DNA of 64,000 nucleotides from Branchiibius sp. NY16-3462-2. Its GTDB lineage: Bacteria; Actinomycetota; Actinomycetes; Actinomycetales; Dermatophilaceae. The notes below the pieces were generated by a model. It did not search any database and was not told the origin of the DNA. It was given only the letters and a program-made list of their open reading frames with translations. The stretch is from positions 27,551 to 91,550 of the forward strand of contig NZ_LVCF01000030.1 of NCBI RefSeq assembly GCF_001594145.1. Reading direction: 5' to 3'. Shown piece by piece: positions 17,084 through 24,478 of the stretch. Each line of letters begins with the position of its first letter. Within the stretch, counting starts at the first letter, position 1. The position numbers were made by a program, and so were the translations under genes.

Positions 17084-17107
17084 GTTATATAACTACATCG
17101 CTATGCT
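17084..17107 (+). promoter_or_regulatory. Promoter and candidate ArsR operator
   Basis: GTTATATAAC (17084-17093) is a perfect 10-base AT-rich palindrome. The -10-like TATGCT (17102-17107) follows and lies exactly 6 nt before the ATG of the ArsR gene, implying leaderless transcription. A repressor bound at the palindrome would block the promoter, the usual autorepression of ArsR proteins. The rest of the 146-base gap shows nothing I can name. Confidence 0.5.
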
Positions 17108-17113
17108 GGCAGA

Positions 17114-17437
17114 ATGGACAGCGCGCTGAGGGCTCTCGCCGACCCGCATCGCCGGGTCATGCTGGAGCGGCTGAGCCAGGGCCCGGCATCCGCCGGGGAA
17201 CTTGGCGCACTACTGCCCATCTCCCAACCTGCTGCCTCCCGGCACCTCTCGGTGCTGCGCGACGCCGGACTCGTGGCTGTCGAGCACGAGGCCCAACGCC
17301 GGATCTACCGGTTACGCCCGGAGCCGATGGCCGAGATCGGCGACTGGCTCGGGCAGCGCCAGCGCGAGTGGGAACACCGCTTCGCGGCACTGCACACCGA
17401 AATTGCCCGAGGCAAGAAACAGAGGAAATCCCCATGA
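17114..17437 (+). CDS. ArsR-family transcriptional regulator
   Basis: A 107-residue ArsR/SmtB winged-helix protein: ALADPHRRVMLERLSQGPA at the start, recognition helix SQPAASRHLSVLR and wing VEHEAQRRIYRL. No metal-binding CxC is present in the recognition helix, which places it with the non-metal ArsR regulators that are commonly paired with SRPBCC (AHSA1) proteins. Indeed its stop overlaps the start of such a gene by ATGA. It probably represses its own operon through the palindrome upstream. Confidence 0.9.
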   Translation: MDSALRALADPHRRVMLERLSQGPASAGELGALLPISQPAASRHLSVLRDAGLVAVEHEAQRRIYRLRPEPMAEIGDWLGQRQREWEHRFAALHTEIARGKKQRKSP

Positions 17438-18423
17438 GCACCATCACCCCCGCACTGCTCAGTTCGATCATCGAGTACGGCGATCGCGTGACTATCCGCG
17501 TCCAGGACGTCTACCCCACGAGCGTGACGGACCTGTGGGACGCGGTCACCGACCCGGCCCGCCTGGCCCGGTGGATCGCGACCGTGACCGGTGATCTGCG
17601 CGTCGGTGGCGAGGTCCACGTGACCTTCACCAGCAGTTGGGACGGGACCGGCGTCATCGAGTCGTGCGAGCCGCCGTACTCCTACTCCCTACGGATGGGG
17701 ACCGAGCAGGAGTCCCGGATCGTCGTACGTCTGCAGGAGGAGGCGGGTGGCACGCGCCTGATCGTGGAGGACGCCGGCCTGCCCCGAGCCGAGCAACTCG
17801 CCCACGGCGCTGGCTGGCAGGTGCACCTGGAGGACCTCCAAGCGGCGGTTTCCGGCCAAGAGCCGGAGGCGTGGAAGCCCCGCTGGGAGGCGATGATGCC
17901 GACGTACGCCGCTGTGCTGGGTGAGCCGTCCAGCTCTCCTCGGTTGCTGGGGACGCTGCACTCCGACGGTTCGACTGGATCGATCCGACTGGAGGAACGC
18001 TTTGCGACCGACGTCGAAGACCTGTGGTCCGCCCTGACCGAGAAGGACCGGTTGGCCCGCTGGCTGGGCGAGTTCGAAGGCACGCTGGCCGTCGGAAACA
18101 CCTACCGCTACAGGATGTTCGCCAGCGGAGCCGAAGGCGAGGACACGATCACCGAGTGCGAACCGCCCCGCCGCTTCGTGACCACCAGCAGTGACGGTCG
18201 GGAGTCGGTCGAGGTCACGCTGACCCCCGACGGTGACGAGACCGTGCTCACTGTCGAGCACCGCGGACTGCCTGCCAACATGGTCGCCGGCTACGGCGCG
18301 GGGACCCAGATTCACCTGGAGGACCTCGGCGCGTACGTCGCGGGGCTGGGTCGCTGCGACTCGGACGCTCGTATGGAAGTCCTCTACCCGGCGTACCAGG
18401 AACTGCCGGTCACCGGGGACTGA
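17434..18423 (+). CDS. Tandem SRPBCC (AHSA1-like) domain protein
   Basis: A 329-residue protein made of two related SRPBCC/START-like domains (about residues 15-155 and 180-320). Each has the pattern DLWDAVTDPARLARWI or DLWSALTEKDRLARWL, followed by E-C-E-P-P (ESCEPP, TECEPP) and a closing IHLEDL or VHLEDL helix, so it arose by internal duplication. SRPBCC domains bind hydrophobic ligands. Coupled by ATGA overlap to the ArsR gene. The last 14 bases overlap the convergent TetR gene. Confidence 0.85.
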   Translation: MSTITPALLSSIIEYGDRVTIRVQDVYPTSVTDLWDAVTDPARLARWIATVTGDLRVGGEVHVTFTSSWDGTGVIESCEPPYSYSLRMGTEQESRIVVRLQEEAGGTRLIVEDAGLPRAEQLAHGAGWQVHLEDLQAAVSGQEPEAWKPRWEAMMPTYAAVLGEPSSSPRLLGTLHSDGSTGSIRLEERFATDVEDLWSALTEKDRLARWLGEFEGTLAVGNTYRYRMFASGAEGEDTITECEPPRRFVTTSSDGRESVEVTLTPDGDETVLTVEHRGLPANMVAGYGAGTQIHLEDLGAYVAGLGRCDSDARMEVLYPAYQELPVTGD

Positions 18424-18985
18424 CTGCGCTCACGATCAACGCGGCCAACTGGCGGTAGGCCTCCGCGTCGTCCAGACCCGTTCGCTCGCGCAGGTCGCCG
18501 GTCTGGATGGACTCCATCGTCTGCGCGGCGACTGCAGCGATGAAGTCTGCATCAACGGCACGTTGCGCTGGGGCGGCGTCCTGGACCAGTTCACGCACCC
18601 GGTCAGCAGCGAAAGCCGTGTTCTGCGAATAGATTTCGCGGGCGGGTGCAAAGGCTTGCAAGTCGTCGTAGAACGCTGCCCCAGCCGGCTGCAACGCCCG
18701 GCCGATCGCTGACAGGTACGCATCGATCCGCTGCACCGGGTCGTCGACCGATGCCAGGTCCGCCTCCACCTGGTCCGTCGCTCGCCGGAAGAAGGTGCGC
18801 AGCGCGGCCGCAATCAGTTGCTCCTTGCTGTCGGCCAGGTCGTAGAGCGTGGCTTTCGAGCACTGCAGCCGCTCGGCCAGATCAGCCACCGAGAACGCGG
18901 CGAAGCCCTCGGCGAGGAAGAGGTCGATCAGCCCGTCAAGGATCTGCTCCTGCCGGACCGACCGGCGGGGGTTGCGGCTGGCCAC
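18410..18985 (-). CDS. TetR-family transcriptional regulator
   Basis: A TetR regulator of 191 residues from the GTG at 18985. The helix-turn-helix (FSVADLAERLQCSKATLYDLADSK) is at about residues 32-55. A longer frame opens at 19021, but the start at 18985 is preferred because TACACT (18993-18998) stands 7 nt before it and because the longer form would run over the inverted repeat in the divergent promoter. It faces away from an acyl-CoA dehydrogenase/SDR operon and is its likely repressor, probably released by an acyl-CoA. Confidence 0.85.
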   Translation of the reverse strand: MASRNPRRSVRQEQILDGLIDLFLAEGFAAFSVADLAERLQCSKATLYDLADSKEQLIAAALRTFFRRATDQVEADLASVDDPVQRIDAYLSAIGRALQPAGAAFYDDLQAFAPAREIYSQNTAFAADRVRELVQDAAPAQRAVDADFIAAVAAQTMESIQTGDLRERTGLDDAEAYRQLAALIVSAVSPR

Positions 18986-19021
18986 GTTCTGAAGTGTACT
19001 GATAACAGAACTTGAGTACAC
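18986..19021. promoter_or_regulatory. TetR operator, two interleaved inverted repeats
   Basis: GTGTACT (18994-19000) and AGTACAC (19015-19021) form one perfect dyad; GTTCTG (18986-18991) and CAGAAC (19006-19011) form a second, interleaved with the first. They overlap the TetR -10 and lie 25 bases before the acyl-CoA dehydrogenase start, the right place for a shared repressor site. Confidence 0.6.
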
Positions 19022-19046
19022 CTATCCGAACTCCACTGGAGGAGTC

Positions 19047-20180
19047 ATGGCCGTCGAACGGCTGCTGGACGACGACGCGGCAGACCTGCTCGCACTGACC
19101 CAGGAGATCGCTGCCAAGGAGTTGGCGCCGTACGTCGATGAGGCCGAGCGCGAGGCGAGGTTCCCCCGGGAGGCCTTCCGGACGTTGGGCCGCGCAGGCT
19201 TGCTGGGGTTGCCCTACCCGGAGGAGTACGGCGGTGGCGGCCAGCCGTACGAGGTCTACCTGCAAGTGGTCGAGGAGATCGCCACCGCGTGGGCGGCGGT
19301 CGGGGTCGGCATCAGCGTGCACGCGCTCAGCTGCTTCGGCCTCTTCCACGCCGGCACCGAAGACCAGAAACAACGCTGGCTTCCCGACATGCTGGGCGGC
19401 GAATTGCTCGGTGCCTATTGCCTTTCCGAGGCCCACGCCGGATCCGACCCGGCCGCGATGCGCACTACCGCGCGTCGTGAGGGCGACGAGTACGTGATCA
19501 ACGGCGCGAAGGCGTGGACCACCCACGGCGGCGAGGCGGACTACTACAAGGTGATGGCCCGCGCCGATGAGGGCATCACCTGTTTCCTGGTGCCAGCGTC
19601 GACCGAGGGTCTGGTGGCCGATCCGCCGGAGAAGAAGATGGGCCTGATGAGTTCGACGACCGCAACGATGCGGTTCGACCAGGTGCGGGTTCCGGTGGAG
19701 CGGCGGCTCGGCGATGAGGGTCAGGGACTGTCGATCGCGCTCGCCGGGTTGGACAGCGGGCGCCTCGGGATCGCCGCCGTCGCAACAGGTGTCGCGCAGG
19801 CGGCGCTCAACGTGGCCGTGGCCTACGCCAAGGATCGCGAGGCCTTCGGCGTGCCGATCATCGACCACCAGGGGCTCTCTTTCCTGCTCGCCGACATGGC
19901 GGCGGCCGTCGAATCAGCACGTGCCACTTACCTTTTCGCCGCTCGGCTGCGTGATGCCGGGCGTCCGTTCTCACGTCAGGCATCGATCGCCAAACTGGTC
20001 GCGACGGACAACGCGATGCGGGTGACCACTGACGCCGTCCAGGTGCTCGGCGGTGCGGGCTACACCAAGGACTTCCCGGTCGAGCGCTACATGCGCGAGA
20101 CCAAGGTGATGCAGATTTTCGAGGGAACCAACCAGATCCAGCGCCTGGTGATCGGGCGCGATCTCAAGAAGAAGGGTTGA
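19047..20180 (+). CDS. Acyl-CoA dehydrogenase
   Basis: A 377-residue acyl-CoA dehydrogenase with the FAD-contacting CLSEAHAGSD segment and a C-terminal MQIFEGTNQIQRL in which the Glu is the short/medium-chain-type catalytic base. GGAGGAG precedes the ATG. It heads an operon with a type II 3-hydroxyacyl-CoA dehydrogenase-like SDR and is divergent from a TetR gene. The pair suggests one oxidation and one dehydrogenation step of a short branched acyl-CoA (for example 2-methylbutyryl- or isobutyryl-CoA); no hydratase or thiolase is next to it. Confidence 0.9.
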   Translation: MAVERLLDDDAADLLALTQEIAAKELAPYVDEAEREARFPREAFRTLGRAGLLGLPYPEEYGGGGQPYEVYLQVVEEIATAWAAVGVGISVHALSCFGLFHAGTEDQKQRWLPDMLGGELLGAYCLSEAHAGSDPAAMRTTARREGDEYVINGAKAWTTHGGEADYYKVMARADEGITCFLVPASTEGLVADPPEKKMGLMSSTTATMRFDQVRVPVERRLGDEGQGLSIALAGLDSGRLGIAAVATGVAQAALNVAVAYAKDREAFGVPIIDHQGLSFLLADMAAAVESARATYLFAARLRDAGRPFSRQASIAKLVATDNAMRVTTDAVQVLGGAGYTKDFPVERYMRETKVMQIFEGTNQIQRLVIGRDLKKKG

Positions 20181-20182
20181 AC

Positions 20183-20938
20183 ATGGAGCTTCAAGGTACG
20201 TCGGCCGTGGTCTCCGGTGGCGCGTCCGGACTGGGTGCCGCGACCGCTCGAGCGCTCGCCGGGAAAGGGGCTGCGGTGTTCGCACTCGATCTCCCCGCTT
20301 CCATTCAGAAGGCCGAAAAAGTCCAGGGCGTAACGCTTCTCGAGGCTGACGTGACCAACCCCGAGCAGGTGCGGCAGGTGATCGCGTCGGCCGCGGAGTT
20401 CGCGCCGCTGCGGACGGCCGTCTCGTGCGCGGGCATCGGACCGCCGAAGCGGATTCTCAACCGGGAGGGTGTCGCGGACCTCGACCTGTTCTCACGGATC
20501 ATCAACATCAACCTGATCGGCACCTTCACGGTGCTTGCCCTTGCGGCAGAGGCCATTTCGAAGACACCGGAGCTGGACCACGGTCAGCGCGGCGTCATCG
20601 TGAACACTGCGTCGATCGCCGCCTTCGAGGGCCAGATCGGCCAGGTCGCCTACGCCTCGTCCAAGGGGGGCGTGGTCGGGATGACGCTGCCGGCGGCACG
20701 CGACCTGGCGCAGTTCGGGATCCGGGTGAACACGATCGCTCCTGGGATCATCGACACGCCGCTGCTCGCCAGCCTTGGTGACGAGGTCCGGGACTCACTT
20801 GCCGCGAACGTGCCCTTCCCCCACCGCCTCGGCCAGCCGGAGGAGTACGCACGCCTGGTGACGATGATCGTCGAGCACGACTACCTCAACGGCGAGACGA
20901 TCCGGATGGACGGCGCGCTGCGGATGGCGCCGCGCTAG
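20183..20938 (+). CDS. SDR, 3-hydroxyacyl-CoA dehydrogenase type II (HSD10-like)
   Basis: A 251-residue short-chain dehydrogenase: cofactor motif SGGASGLG (residues 11-18), Asp36 region for NAD preference, and catalytic YASSK. The pattern GVIVNTASIAAFEGQIGQVAYASSKGG and the IAPGIIDTPLL segment are those of HSD10-type enzymes that act on 2-methyl-3-hydroxybutyryl-CoA. The ATG at 20183 is used, two bases after the preceding stop, with a GAAGAAGGG purine tract in front. Works after the acyl-CoA dehydrogenase of the same operon. Confidence 0.87.
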   Translation: MELQGTSAVVSGGASGLGAATARALAGKGAAVFALDLPASIQKAEKVQGVTLLEADVTNPEQVRQVIASAAEFAPLRTAVSCAGIGPPKRILNREGVADLDLFSRIININLIGTFTVLALAAEAISKTPELDHGQRGVIVNTASIAAFEGQIGQVAYASSKGGVVGMTLPAARDLAQFGIRVNTIAPGIIDTPLLASLGDEVRDSLAANVPFPHRLGQPEEYARLVTMIVEHDYLNGETIRMDGALRMAPR

Positions 20939-20948
20939 ACATAGACAC

Positions 20949-21347
20949 ATGACGTCCTTCATTTCGCACACCACCGTCGACTGCCGCAATGCCTACGAGC
21001 TCTCGGAGTTCTGGAAGCAGGTGCTCGGTTACGTTGACGTTGCGGACGATCCGAACGAGCCAGGGCACGAAGAGTGCATGATCCTCGACCCGGAGACCGA
21101 CCACCACGTCCTGTTCATCGAGGTCCCCGAGGCCAAGACCGGCAAGAACCGGCTGCACTTCGACCTCATGCCGCATGACGGTAGTCGGGACATCGAGATC
21201 GAGCGGGTCATTGCGCTGGGTGCCACGATCGTGGACGACCTGCGCGAACCCTCCGGAAAGGGCTGGGCAGTCCTGGCCGACCCGGAGGGCAACGAGTTCT
21301 GCATCCTGCGCAACCAGAGGGAGCGTAACCAGCAGACGGCTGGTTAG
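20949..21347 (+). CDS. VOC (glyoxalase-like) domain protein
   Basis: A 132-residue single-chain vicinal-oxygen-chelate protein of the glyoxalase-like type common in actinobacteria: HTTVDCRNAYELSEFWKQVLGY at the start, RLHFDLMP in the middle and ADPEGNEFCIL at the end. Some metal-binding positions are visible (His near the start, Glu in GNEFCIL), but the reaction cannot be predicted. It lies 10 nt after the SDR gene and probably belongs to that operon. It ends in a 4-base overlap with the convergent nitroreductase-family gene. Confidence 0.85.
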   Translation: MTSFISHTTVDCRNAYELSEFWKQVLGYVDVADDPNEPGHEECMILDPETDHHVLFIEVPEAKTGKNRLHFDLMPHDGSRDIEIERVIALGATIVDDLREPSGKGWAVLADPEGNEFCILRNQRERNQQTAG

Positions 21348-21844
21348 TCAGCGTCGGAAGCCGACAAGACGATAACGGGGATGCGCCTTCCACCGGTGCG
21401 ATCGGCGTACTTTGCCCGGGCTGGGTAGGTCTGAAGATCCAACTGCCACAGACGCTCTCGCTCGTCTCCGGTCGCCTCGTAGGCGACCATCGGGACCGAC
21501 TCGCCCGCATGGGTCACGGTGCATTGGGGGTGGGCGCGCAGGTTGTAGTACCACGCCGGGTTCTGGTGCTGACCGAAGTTGGACGCCAGGACGACCAGCC
21601 GATCACCGTCGGGTACGGCGACCAGAGGCATCGTGCGCGGCTCACCTGACCGTGCGCCGGTAGTGGTCAGTTCGATGATCGGCAGTCCGGTGAGCAAGCC
21701 GGTCACCGAGGTCTTGCCGCCGGTGCGCTGCAGCAAAGGGTTGTCGACACGGTGCAGGACGCGCGCGAAGACCCAGGCCATCGGCTTGATTCCGCCAAGT
21801 TGTCTGCACGCCTTCTGGGCCGCGTTAGCCTCATCGAAACGCAT
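21344..21844 (-). CDS. Deazaflavin (F420)-dependent nitroreductase-family protein (DDN-like)
   Basis: A 166-residue split-barrel protein with the DDN family pattern: ELTTTGARSGEPRTMPL, then VVLASNFGQHQNPAWYYNL and RAHPQCTVTHAG. Family members bind F420 and reduce quinones or nitro compounds in mycobacteria and other F420-making actinobacteria. The ATG at 21844 is 6 nt after TATCGT on the minus strand (21851-21856), indicating a leaderless message. Whether this homologue binds F420, FMN or a fatty acid cannot be told from the sequence. Confidence 0.87.
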   Translation of the reverse strand: MRFDEANAAQKACRQLGGIKPMAWVFARVLHRVDNPLLQRTGGKTSVTGLLTGLPIIELTTTGARSGEPRTMPLVAVPDGDRLVVLASNFGQHQNPAWYYNLRAHPQCTVTHAGESVPMVAYEATGDERERLWQLDLQTYPARAKYADRTGGRRIPVIVLSASDAD

Positions 21845-21888
21845 CCGGTCACGATAGACCGGTGTCTACGGCTGGGGGCAGAGAAGTC

Positions 21889-22380
21889 ATGAACAACACC
21901 GGTTTGCCAACCGATCCGGGGGTTGATTTCGGGTCTCCCCTCGATCCAAGTTCCGACTCGTTCGGCGGTTTCGGGATACCCGGTTGGTTTGTCGCCGTTT
22001 TCGCACTCGTCGCCCTCAGCATCGTGGGTCTGATTGCGCTCATGGTGATCCGGGGAATTCGGGAAGCGGCAGCGCCACGGATCAACGGACAAGGTCGCGT
22101 CGTCGCCAAAAGGACTCGCGTCGGCGGCGGCAGTCCGGCCACCGTCATCGGAGGCGGCGCACCGATGACCGGGGTCGCTGGCGGCCCAGTGACGACAGGT
22201 ATGCCGATGGGCGGCACGAGCGCGTCGACCTGGTACTACGTGACGATCGAGGATTCGGTCGGCAACCGCAAGGAATGGCATGTCTCGGGCCAGCTGTATG
22301 GCCTAGTGGCCGAGGGTGATTGGGGACAGACGGTGACCAAAGGGACCCGGCTGATTGAGTTCAACCGGAGAATGGGCTAA
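21889..22380 (+). CDS. DUF2500-like membrane protein
   Basis: A 163-residue protein with one transmembrane helix (about residues 31-57) after a short acidic N-terminus, then a Gly-rich linker and a beta-rich domain with STWYYVTIED, EWHVSGQLYGLVAEGDWG and KGTRLIEFNRR. This pattern (VVAKRT, YYVT, YG, EGD, GTR) fits the DUF2500 family, of unknown function. The ATG at 21889 is preferred over a GTG at 21862 because the purine run GAGAAG precedes it. No functional partner is evident. Confidence 0.72.
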   Translation: MNNTGLPTDPGVDFGSPLDPSSDSFGGFGIPGWFVAVFALVALSIVGLIALMVIRGIREAAAPRINGQGRVVAKRTRVGGGSPATVIGGGAPMTGVAGGPVTTGMPMGGTSASTWYYVTIEDSVGNRKEWHVSGQLYGLVAEGDWGQTVTKGTRLIEFNRRMG

Positions 22381-22595
22381 CACCCCGCCGCGGGTGCCAG
22401 CACGTCTGCCCGAGATGAGCAACGGGGCGATCGTCGCGGTGCTTGCCTGGCCGGGATCAGCGCGGCAACCGCACCTTCGACCCGGCCCTGATCCAGACCA
22501 CCGCGATCTACTAGCCCGACTTAGACCCCGGGCCGGCCACGGCAAAACCCCCGGGCCATCAACGGTCCGAGGGCCTCGCAGGTAGTCAGTTTTAA
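22381..22595. other. Gap with no gene recognised
   Basis: This 215-base stretch has no convincing coding frame. It contains two CCCGGG-centred blocks (around 22527 and 22552) that could pair weakly, and a small GTAGT/ACTAC dyad at the end of the zinc-ribbon gene. A short open stretch with proline- and arginine-rich translation reads as noise, or as a remnant too short to identify. Confidence 0.4.
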
Positions 22596-23570
22596 CTACT
22601 TCACCATCTTCTGAGCCATATCCACCCCGCCACGGTCCTGCACAATCACCCAGTCAGGGGTGCCGTACCGGCCCGGTTCGTTCAGATTCACGAGGTTCAC
22701 CATGCCGCGCAGAATCTGCTTGGCAGGCTCCTTGTGCTGCTTGTTGTCAAAGTCGAGGCGTGTCTGAATCCGCAGCCATCCGTTGTCGTCGGTGATTGCG
22801 GTGACCAACCGTGCTTGATCGGCCGGGGCGCCCTGCTTGAAGTCGGCGAGGAGTTGGTCGGCGTACTTTTGGTCGACTGCCGCACTCGACGTCGACGGGG
22901 CACTACTGCTAGGCGCGCTGCTGCTCGGTGTGCCCTTAGGTGTCGGCGTCGTCGCCTTCGGTGTCGCAGCCGCACTCGAGGTCGTGGTCGCCGCCGGCTC
23001 AGCAGCATCACTGCCACCACCCGGGAGCATCGACCCCACCGCGAACAACACCGCTACGACGACCGTCCCGATCGTCCAACGCACCAGCATCGGCTTACCC
23101 GGCTTGGCCTGCGGGTTCATCTGCATCAGCGCCGCCACCTTCTCCTGCACCGGCTCTGAGCTCACCGGCTCCGACACGCCCTGTCGGGTCGGGTCAGGCG
23201 CATCAAGCATCGGAGTCGACTCCACGTCCTGCTCGTCACGTTCCTGCGCTGCGCGCTGCTCAGCTGCACGCTGCGCCCGAAAGAGATCGGCCTTTGCCGC
23301 CGACTCCTCCCGACGCGCCAACGCCTCCGCGATCCGGGTGTCCTCCTCGTATCCCGGCATTCCCCTCCGCGGGGTGTATGGACCGCCACCACGCTTCAAG
23401 TTGGTCCCGCACCCGCGACACTTGAGCCGCTTCGGCATCGCAACAACCCCCACGCCCAGCGTCAGGACACCGCCGACCTTCGCTTTGCCCGTGCGCTTAT
23501 CCGAGAAATCGTTCGCACCACACACCGGGCACCGAACCGTACCCTGCGCATCTACCTGTGTTTCCTTCAT
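22596..23570 (-). CDS. Zinc-ribbon, single-pass membrane protein of unknown function
   Basis: A 324-residue protein read from the ATG at 23570, preceded by AAGGGGAG; a GTG at 23606 is possible but would overrun that signal. Residues 10-60 form a zinc ribbon with two pairs, CPVCG and CRGCG. Residues 75-115 are a charged Ala/Glu/Arg helix. A transmembrane segment follows near residue 165 (TIGTVVVAVLFAVGSML), then about 55 residues of Ser/Thr/Ala/Pro linker and a C-terminal domain of about 90 residues ending DRGGVDMAQKMVK. Topology puts the ribbon in the cytoplasm and the last domain outside. I do not recognise the family; signal relay or an envelope role is a guess. Confidence 0.7.
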   Translation of the reverse strand: MKETQVDAQGTVRCPVCGANDFSDKRTGKAKVGGVLTLGVGVVAMPKRLKCRGCGTNLKRGGGPYTPRRGMPGYEEDTRIAEALARREESAAKADLFRAQRAAEQRAAQERDEQDVESTPMLDAPDPTRQGVSEPVSSEPVQEKVAALMQMNPQAKPGKPMLVRWTIGTVVVAVLFAVGSMLPGGGSDAAEPAATTTSSAAATPKATTPTPKGTPSSSAPSSSAPSTSSAAVDQKYADQLLADFKQGAPADQARLVTAITDDNGWLRIQTRLDFDNKQHKEPAKQILRGMVNLVNLNEPGRYGTPDWVIVQDRGGVDMAQKMVK

Positions 23571-23671
23571 CGTGAAACCAACTCCCCTTACCTTGACCAG
23601 GGCCACTCACTGGCCCGTGACTTCTTCATGTATCAACGCTGCGAGCACTCGCTCCGCTCGCAGCGTCGTGC

Positions 23672-24106
23672 TTAACGACCAGTGCGACGAGCACCCGACG
23701 CCGCAGTAATCTGCGAGACCCGGCCGGCGGTAATCCCCACGACTAGGGCAACGTCACGCACCGAGTAGCCGTGCTGCACCAATTGATGCACCGCATCGTT
23801 CGTGCGAGCCGCGATCTGCTCAGCATTGCGGGCATGATCCCGGCGCGCCTTACCCACCGAGGCGGCAGCGACCAGTTCCGGGAACCCGTCATCGAATTCC
23901 AGGTCAAGCTCGACCAGCGCATCGGCGGGCAGGTCGGCCGCGGTGATTGCGGCGTCCCGGAGTTTGTCGACCAGGCCGGGCAGCGTCGACGCGTGCGTGC
24001 TCGCGTCGTCCAGTTGTGGAATGTTCCCGTGCCAAGCGGTTCCGTGGCGGGTGACGTTCACGGTGAACGCGGCCGCGGTGTTATTGGTGTTCTCCTGATC
24101 CGCCAT
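23672..24106 (-). CDS. HicB-like domain plus helix-turn-helix protein
   Basis: A 144-residue protein. Residues 10-70 resemble the HicB antitoxin sheet (FTVNVTRHGTAWHGNIPQL, then a helix and VELDLEFDD). Residues 85-135 form a helical DNA-binding unit (AVHQLVQHGYSVRDVALVVG followed by TAGRVSQITA). No HicA toxin gene is next to it, so it looks like a solitary regulator. Its ATG is 6 nt after TAAAAT (24113-24118), and a perfect palindrome overlaps that hexamer, suggesting leaderless expression and autoregulation. Confidence 0.72.
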   Translation of the reverse strand: MADQENTNNTAAAFTVNVTRHGTAWHGNIPQLDDASTHASTLPGLVDKLRDAAITAADLPADALVELDLEFDDGFPELVAAASVGKARRDHARNAEQIAARTNDAVHQLVQHGYSVRDVALVVGITAGRVSQITAASGARRTGR

Positions 24107-24112
24107 GGCTAG

Positions 24113-24127
24113 ATTTTAGCAGCTAAA
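24113..24127 (-). promoter_or_regulatory. Leaderless promoter with overlapping palindromic operator
   Basis: On the minus strand TAAAAT (24118-24113) ends 6 nt before the ATG of the HicB-like gene. TTTAGC-A-GCTAAA (24115-24127) is a perfect palindrome over it. Two TGTTTAG copies on the minus strand lie here and 15 bases upstream. The AT-richness stands out from the surroundings. Confidence 0.5.
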
Positions 24128-24275
24128 CAGTAAAGCGCCTAAACACCGCCCTGCTATGCGAATCCGATTCCCCTGCAACGAGATCAACCCCGTCGGATGG
24201 TGCTCGACGTCGGGAATCCCGGACTTAAAGCGCCGCCTGGATCGATTTTGCGCAGGACATAGCGGTACTGGGCGG

Positions 24276-24348
24276 AGCCGGCGACAGGAGTCGAACCCGC
24301 GACATCCTCATTACAAGTGAGGCGCTCTACCAACTGAGCTACGCCGGC
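24276..24348 (-). tRNA. tRNA-Thr (anticodon TGT)
   Basis: The minus strand folds as a complete 73-base cloverleaf: acceptor GCCGGCG/CGCCGGC, D-arm GCTC/GAGC with AGTTGGTA, anticodon stem CCTCA/TGAGG holding the loop CTTGTAA, and T-arm around GGTTCGACTCC. The anticodon TGT reads ACA threonine codons. CCA is not encoded. The region downstream (24128-24275) shows no copy of the tRNA 3' end that would mark an integrated element. Confidence 0.95.
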
Positions 24349-24478
24349 GTGCTCACCGAAGTAAGCCCGCACGATGCTACCTGGCATGAGAGGGTCACTC
24401 GTCACGTCGCCCCGGCGGCGGACGGTTATGGCGCGATCGGCCGACGGGCAGGTCCGATTGCCGGAGACTGGAAAGACC

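Noticed and set aside
22381..22585. Short plus-strand frame after the DUF2500 gene as a gene
   Set aside because: It overlaps the stop region, has no start signal and translates to proline/arginine-rich noise; too short to call a remnant of any family.
21862..24348. Possible integrated element at tRNA-Thr (HicB-like, zinc-ribbon and DUF2500 genes downstream of the tRNA)
   Set aside because: No integrase and no second copy of the tRNA 3' end were seen within the window; the genes have ordinary high-GC codon use.
24374..24478. N-terminal extension of the adenine deaminase-like gene
   Set aside because: The extension is basic and unlike the family, which begins close before the HVH motif; the ATG at 24479 has its own purine-rich signal.
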